Source of the DNA: JABDDM01 sp038240295
GTDB taxonomy: Bacteria; Bacteroidota; Ignavibacteria; Palsa-1295
NCBI GenBank assembly: GCA_038240295.1
Contig: JBBSDW010000035.1
Span: 1 to 23,711 of the forward strand
Direction: 5' to 3'
DNA length: 23,711 nucleotides
In this document: in pieces, positions 20,160 to 23,711 of the stretch
Layout: every line of letters begins with the position of its first letter
How positions within the stretch are numbered: the first letter of the stretch is position 1
The notes under the pieces: generated by a model
What the model saw: the letters and a program-made list of their open reading frames with translations, nothing else
What the model was told of the DNA's origin: nothing
Databases searched by the model: none
Program-made: the position numbers and the translations under genes

Positions 20160-22316
20160 TTACCGGATGATGTTCATCTTGCCGGTCAGCATTGTGCTGC
20201 CTGCGAGCAGGCGGTAGGTATAGACGCCGCTTGGCAGGTTGGCTGCGTTGAAGTTGACGGTGTGGGTGCCGGCCGACATGTTGCCGTTCGATACACGCAT
20301 CACTTCACGTCCGACTGCATCGCTTACGACGATCGTTGCTTGGGCACGGACAGGCAGTGCAAAGCTGATCGTGGTTGCGCCGCTAACCGGATTCGGGTAA
20401 TTCGATAGTGCATATCCCAAAGCCTTCGGGTCGTTCGCGACGGCATTCTGATTGCCGATCGAAAAAGCCGACGACGTGCGCGACATGCCCTTCGAGCCAG
20501 TGACTCGAATATAGACGATCGGATAATAGCCAGTGGCTGGCGTCACCCAGGTGGTGCTTGTCTGCTCTACGGGCACGGTCGTGACTGTCTGCCAATTGTT
20601 CGCGTTGTTGAGCAAATATTCAACGAGCACCGTCGAGCCGATATCGGGGGTGTAGGTCCATGCGATACCGAGCGTCTGGTTGTTGCCAATGTTGTTATTG
20701 GTCAGTCCGCTCAGCGTGAGTGAATTGATTGAGCCGCCGGTGTTCGTACCTGACGTGATCGTGAAGACACCGCTCTTGCCTGTAAGGCCAGTCGAATCGG
20801 TGATGCGGATCATTGCCCTCATTGTCGCGGTATCGGGGACGCTCCAGGCATAGCTCATGCTGTCGTTATGTATGACCGCGATCAGGCTCCATGTCATCCC
20901 GTTATCGAGCGAAAGCTCGAGCGTCTTTTTGTTCGCGATGCCGATCCCGGTCCATGTGATCTCGTATCCCTGCGTGCCGCCGACGATGCTTTCGCTCGCT
21001 GTCGGACGTGTAACGACGATCATGGGTACCTTGCTTGAAAGGATCGTGAAGAGTCCGCTTGTTCCGGTGATACCATTCTTATCGGTGATGCGAACGAGTG
21101 CGCGCGTCGACGCGGTGTCCGGTACGTTCCAGGGATAGGTCATTACATCGGCATTGAGTACACCGATCGTTTTCCATGTTGTGCCGCCATCAAGTGAATA
21201 TTCGAACGTCTTCTGCGTTGCAAGATTGTTACCCGTGAATGTGATCGGATAATTCTGCGTACCGCCGACGATCGTTTCGCCGGAGCCAGGACGCACGACG
21301 ACAAGGTTTGCATTCGCCTTCGATGATTTGATAACGAAGTTTCCGCTCTTGCCAACGAGTCCATTTGCATCGGTGATGCGAACGATCGCGTTCTTCGATG
21401 CCGTGTCTGGAACATTCCAGGAATATGTGTAGGTATTCGAATCGAGTGTGCCGATGAGCGTCCAGGTAAGACCGCTATCGAGCGAATAATCGAAGGTCTT
21501 GTTTGCCGCAATGCCCGTTCCACTATACGTGATCTGATAGTGCTGCGTACCGCCAGTGACGGTGTCGCCAGCTGCCGGGGTGATCACACGGATACTGGAA
21601 CCAATGGCCTGTCCAGGCACAGTGACCTGATTGGAAGCCATCGTAACCGCACCGAAGACTGCCAGTGCACGTCCTTCGAGCGTCGAGCCGCCATAAAGAT
21701 GGATCGCTCCGTTGGCAAGGAATGTCCCTTCCATGATCGAATTATCAAGCACACTGACTGCGCCGTCGACAGCCCAGTAGATATTTGCAGCCTGCGCACC
21801 GTTGACGAGCAGGATCTTCGTGTTCGCCGACACATTGAGCGCTGAGCGGATCTTGATGATAAAGACCGCAGCAGGGTTGTTCTTCGCGTCGAAGGTCAGG
21901 TTGCCCGAAAGCGTCGTCAGGTCGCCGCGTCCATACGTGCGCGGTGTGAGCACTTGTCCATTGCCCATCGTTGCGTTGAGCGCCGTGTCAAAGATGACGG
22001 CGTGCGTCGCGTCGTTCAGCGAGTTGTAGGCAAGCGTGAGATCGTTTTTCGCCGACAATGCTGCGGCGTCCGCAACATGCTTTGCGCCGGTATACTGTCC
22101 TGGCGGGAAGCCAGTAAACGAACCGACGTACGTGCCGATATCACCTGTAATCAATGTCAGTCCTGTGTTGCCGATCGCACCATTGCCACTGAATACGCCG
22201 TAGGTCGATGAAGTGCCAAGGTTCGGTGGTGATTGGGCGAATGCTGCGTTTGCAGCAAAGATCGTCAAGAGACTGAGTAGACAAATCGGCCAAAGTGACC
22301 GTAGAGATTTAATCAT
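20160..22316 (-). CDS. Secreted DUF3494 ice-binding-like protein with Ig-like repeats and T9SS tail
   Basis: This 718-residue protein starts with a signal peptide (cut likely after AFA, residue 27). A DUF3494 ice-binding / adhesin-like beta-solenoid follows at about 33-235, with FSGNGAIGNTGLTLITGDIGT early and the family's closing NQVTVPG at 229-235. Three closely related Ig-like repeats of about 90 residues follow (243-332, 338-428, 433-522), each with GGTQxY, YSLDxGxTW-type and VPDTA motifs. A fourth, divergent domain (about 530-622) precedes a T9SS sorting domain at 633-718 (LSNYPNP, VVSDAVGREVMRV, LPSGVYTYRLLAG). It is probably exported through the type IX system and anchored at or shed from the cell surface. 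DUF3494 proteins bind ice in cold-adapted species, but many serve in adhesion or have unknown roles, so ice binding is not assured. Confidence 0.9.
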   Translation of the reverse strand: MIKSLRSLWPICLLSLLTIFAANAAFAQSPPNLGTSSTYGVFSGNGAIGNTGLTLITGDIGTYVGSFTGFPPGQYTGAKHVADAAALSAKNDLTLAYNSLNDATHAVIFDTALNATMGNGQVLTPRTYGRGDLTTLSGNLTFDAKNNPAAVFIIKIRSALNVSANTKILLVNGAQAANIYWAVDGAVSVLDNSIMEGTFLANGAIHLYGGSTLEGRALAVFGAVTMASNQVTVPGQAIGSSIRVITPAAGDTVTGGTQHYQITYSGTGIAANKTFDYSLDSGLTWTLIGTLDSNTYTYSWNVPDTASKNAIVRITDANGLVGKSGNFVIKSSKANANLVVVRPGSGETIVGGTQNYPITFTGNNLATQKTFEYSLDGGTTWKTIGVLNADVMTYPWNVPDTASTRALVRITDKNGITGTSGLFTILSSKVPMIVVTRPTASESIVGGTQGYEITWTGIGIANKKTLELSLDNGMTWSLIAVIHNDSMSYAWSVPDTATMRAMIRITDSTGLTGKSGVFTITSGTNTGGSINSLTLSGLTNNNIGNNQTLGIAWTYTPDIGSTVLVEYLLNNANNWQTVTTVPVEQTSTTWVTPATGYYPIVYIRVTGSKGMSRTSSAFSIGNQNAVANDPKALGYALSNYPNPVSGATTISFALPVRAQATIVVSDAVGREVMRVSNGNMSAGTHTVNFNAANLPSGVYTYRLLAGSTMLTGKMNIIR
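20751..21590 (-). repeat. Three in-frame Ig-like domain repeats
   Basis: These bases encode three consecutive related domains within the DUF3494 protein, at 21590-21321, 21305-21033 and 21020-20751. Each begins with a VxxP strand and GGTQ, passes through a SLDxGxTW or SLDNGMTW turn, then a W-x-VPDTA strand and an RITDxxGxxGxSGxF end. They look like products of internal duplication. Confidence 0.85.
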
Positions 22317-22726
22317 AAATTAGACTGATTTTCGTGGGTTAGCTACGCTGATAACCATCGCATCTTTTGCGGGTAAAGCGTATCGGCGAGTCGTCACCAC
22401 TGTATCCCAAGCGCAACAACCAGTCCAACCATTCGGTAATCAGTTATAAATGCAAATAGATTGTGAGTCCAGAACAAGACATATTGCTCTAATGATAAAG
22501 TTTTTTAACGAATATGTGGCGATTCGGTATGAGATTGACCGGTAAGATTCAGGTTGAAAAGCGCTTCTTGGAAGAAAAGAACCGCAGCAATTCTATCAAG
22601 GTGGAAAGCATTCGGGCGTGACGGTGGCTCAAATTCATCTGCGAAAATTCGAGGACCATGATAGAAAAGCTTGTTCCGCATTTTCAAAGGGCGAACTCTG
22701 GCAAACATTTCGCTACGCCTGTTATC
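22317..22726. other. Divergent intergenic region
   Basis: These 410 bases separate the divergent DUF3494 and DNA glycosylase genes and should contain both promoters. I found no confident promoter, RNA or repeat. A 35-codon plus-strand ORF (22514-22621) and a minus-strand ORF crossing into the glycosylase gene show no family features and are not called. The stretch 22622-22726 is open in the glycosylase frame only from 22658, and the extra residues do not match the family. Confidence 0.55.
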
Positions 22727-23458
22727 ATGGAAGGACCATCGCTGGTTATTTTGCGCAAGGAGATTAAACCCTTCATCGGACAAACCGTCCGAGATGCCGA
22801 GGGCTACGCTAAGATCGGACTCGAAGATTTTCCGGGTCAAAAGTTAGTTTGGGCTAAGACTTGGGGAAAGCACTTTCTTATGAAGGTTGGGAAGACCGTC
22901 TTCAAAACGCACTTCCTCCTCTGGGGAAGTTACAGGCTGAACGAACGAAAGGACAGGAAGTCCTCGCTGACGCTTACGTTCGATAATGGCGAAATAAACT
23001 TTTACAGTTCGTCGATCAAGATACTTGACGAACCAATAGCGAAGCTCTACGACTGGCGGGTGGATGTGATGTCACGGAAGTGGGACGCGAAGTATGTCGA
23101 GTCATTGGTTAAAGCGCAGCCCGAGCGCCTCATTACCGATATCCTGCTCGATCAAAACGTATTCGCAGGTGTCGGCAATATCATCAAGAACGAAGTGCTC
23201 TTCCGGCTGTATCTGTATCCAGAGACAAAAGTAAAACAACTTTCGGAAAAAGAGATCACGGATCTTGTCAAAGATGCGCATGAATATTCGCATCTCTTTT
23301 ATCGCTGGAAGAAGAAATATGTGCTGCGAAAGCACTGGCGGATCTATCACAAAGGCAAATGCGTCGATTGCGAAGGAAAGCTTGTGGCAAAGAAGATGGG
23401 AGAAGGGGAGAGATATACGTATCATTGTCCGAAGTGTCAACCGAAGCGTGAACTGTGA
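22727..23458 (+). CDS. Fpg/Nei-family DNA glycosylase with MEGP N-terminus
   Basis: This 243-residue protein has the Fpg/Nei base-excision repair plan. The N-terminus is MEGPSLVIL. The beta domain contains KTHFLLWGSYRL, and the H2TH region is LLDQNVFAGVGNIIKNEVLF (141-160). The zinc finger has Cys212-x-x-Cys215 and Cys234-x-x-Cys237 with Arg228 between them. Such enzymes remove oxidised bases with the N-terminal amine as nucleophile and Glu2 as acid. Normal members start M-P-E; this one starts M-E, so there is no proline. The ATG at 22727 is chosen because the family begins at this point, although the frame is open from an ATG at 22658. An N-terminal extension would block the catalytic amine. 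It is a single gene, divergent from the DUF3494 gene. Confidence 0.88.
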   Translation: MEGPSLVILRKEIKPFIGQTVRDAEGYAKIGLEDFPGQKLVWAKTWGKHFLMKVGKTVFKTHFLLWGSYRLNERKDRKSSLTLTFDNGEINFYSSSIKILDEPIAKLYDWRVDVMSRKWDAKYVESLVKAQPERLITDILLDQNVFAGVGNIIKNEVLFRLYLYPETKVKQLSEKEITDLVKDAHEYSHLFYRWKKKYVLRKHWRIYHKGKCVDCEGKLVAKKMGEGERYTYHCPKCQPKREL

Positions 23459-23462
23459 TTTT

Positions 23463-23497
23463 TGGGATGAGGATGATGGGGATGATGGGGAGGGGAT
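23463..23497. repeat. Short G/GAT-rich low-complexity tract
   Basis: Just after the glycosylase stop the sequence is a run of GATGAGGATGATGGGG-type units in imperfect tandem. No function is apparent. Confidence 0.6.
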
Positions 23498-23514
23498 TTG
23501 AATTCATAAAACCT

Positions 23515-23544
23515 CCTCTCCTTCGCAGGAGAGGCTTTTATTTT
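23515..23544 (+). terminator. Palindromic repeat acting as glycosylase terminator
   Basis: CCTCTCCT-tcgc-AGGAGAGG (8-base perfect stem, 4-base loop, 23515-23534) is followed by CTTTTATTTT, which makes a plausible terminator 57 bases after the glycosylase stop. The same palindrome occurs in inverted form at 23647, so this is also an interspersed repeat. Confidence 0.7.
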
Positions 23545-23646
23545 AAAATCGGCGTATGAAAGATCGCATCGACAGACCACATAATCAGCATCGACAATTA
23601 CAAGAAAGCCACTACCCTCACACTCCAGCAACGATTAATAAAATCT

Positions 23647-23681
23647 CCTCTCCTGCGAAGGAGAGGTTGGGTGAGGTTTCG
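23647..23681 (-). repeat. Inverted second copy of the CCTCTCCT palindrome
   Basis: CCTCTCCT-gcga-AGGAGAGG at 23647-23666 is the exact reverse complement of the copy at 23515-23534. It is followed by TTGGGTGAGGTTT, a flank often seen with this kind of dispersed palindromic repeat in bacterial genomes. On the minus strand it reads AAACCTCACCCAA before the palindrome. The left copy keeps AAACCTC but lacks the ACCCAAC part. The 112 bases between the copies show no gene. Confidence 0.7.
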
Positions 23682-23711
23682 TAAGCGGTAGCAAATGTCA
23701 CGCACAACTAC

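Noticed and set aside
22514..22621. 35-codon plus-strand ORF starting MWRFGMRLTG
   Set aside because: It has no ribosome binding site, family resemblance or operon context; it is too short to support from sequence alone.
22658..22726. Upstream start for the glycosylase (adds 23 residues)
   Set aside because: The family requires a free N-terminal catalytic residue, and MEGPSLVIL aligns with the normal beginning. The additional residues match nothing.

Overview
The window looks like chromosomal DNA from a member of the Bacteroidota / FCB group, possibly a deep-branching or uncultivated lineage such as Candidatus Kapabacteria. Two minus-strand products (20160-22316 and the broken gene 19204-20060) end in a type IX secretion (T9SS, por) C-terminal sorting domain, which is confined to that group. 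The GC content looks moderate, above 50% in most genes. The lineage below phylum level is inference.

Layout. 1-475: four copies of a structured, intergenic repeat, one of them inverted. 498-8639: a tightly packed plus-strand run with a BBE-type flavoprotein oxidase, a bifunctional NAD(P)HX repair enzyme, then ccmB-ccmC-ccmD-ccmE-ccmF for cytochrome c maturation (System I), closed by a strong terminator at 8670. The CcmE is the rare CxxxY type, with cysteine in place of the heme-binding histidine. CcmC and CcmF carry extra extracytoplasmic sequence, and ccmA, ccmG and ccmH are not in the window. 8756-11888: a two-gene ABC importer of the nitrate/sulfonate/taurine class (fused double permease plus ATPase with a C-terminal AAA-associated domain), with no binding protein. 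11889-12374: non-coding DNA with traces of a decayed gene.

12375-14487: an AT-richer three-gene cassette of a small secreted Cys/Gly/Ser-rich protein, a propeller-like lipoprotein and a thioredoxin-fold CxxC protein. Its layout resembles the small-peptide / propeller lipoprotein / redoxin sets of Bacteroidota, but the peptide is not one I recognise. 14534-17311 (minus): hsp20 then dnaK with its terminator. 17764-19185: an AAA ATPase with DUF4143, preceded by a long inverted repeat. 19204-20060 (minus): a frameshifted, N-terminally truncated T9SS cargo gene. 20160-22316 (minus): a large secreted ice-binding-like (DUF3494) protein with Ig-like repeats and a T9SS tail. 22727-23458: an Fpg/Nei-family DNA glycosylase starting MEGP rather than MPE. 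23515-23666: two inverted copies of a short palindromic repeat.

The best candidates for something new are the cassette at 12375-14487, the variant Ccm set, the glycosylase with the unusual N-terminus, and the covarying hairpin repeats at the left edge. No tRNA, rRNA, CRISPR array or transposase was seen.
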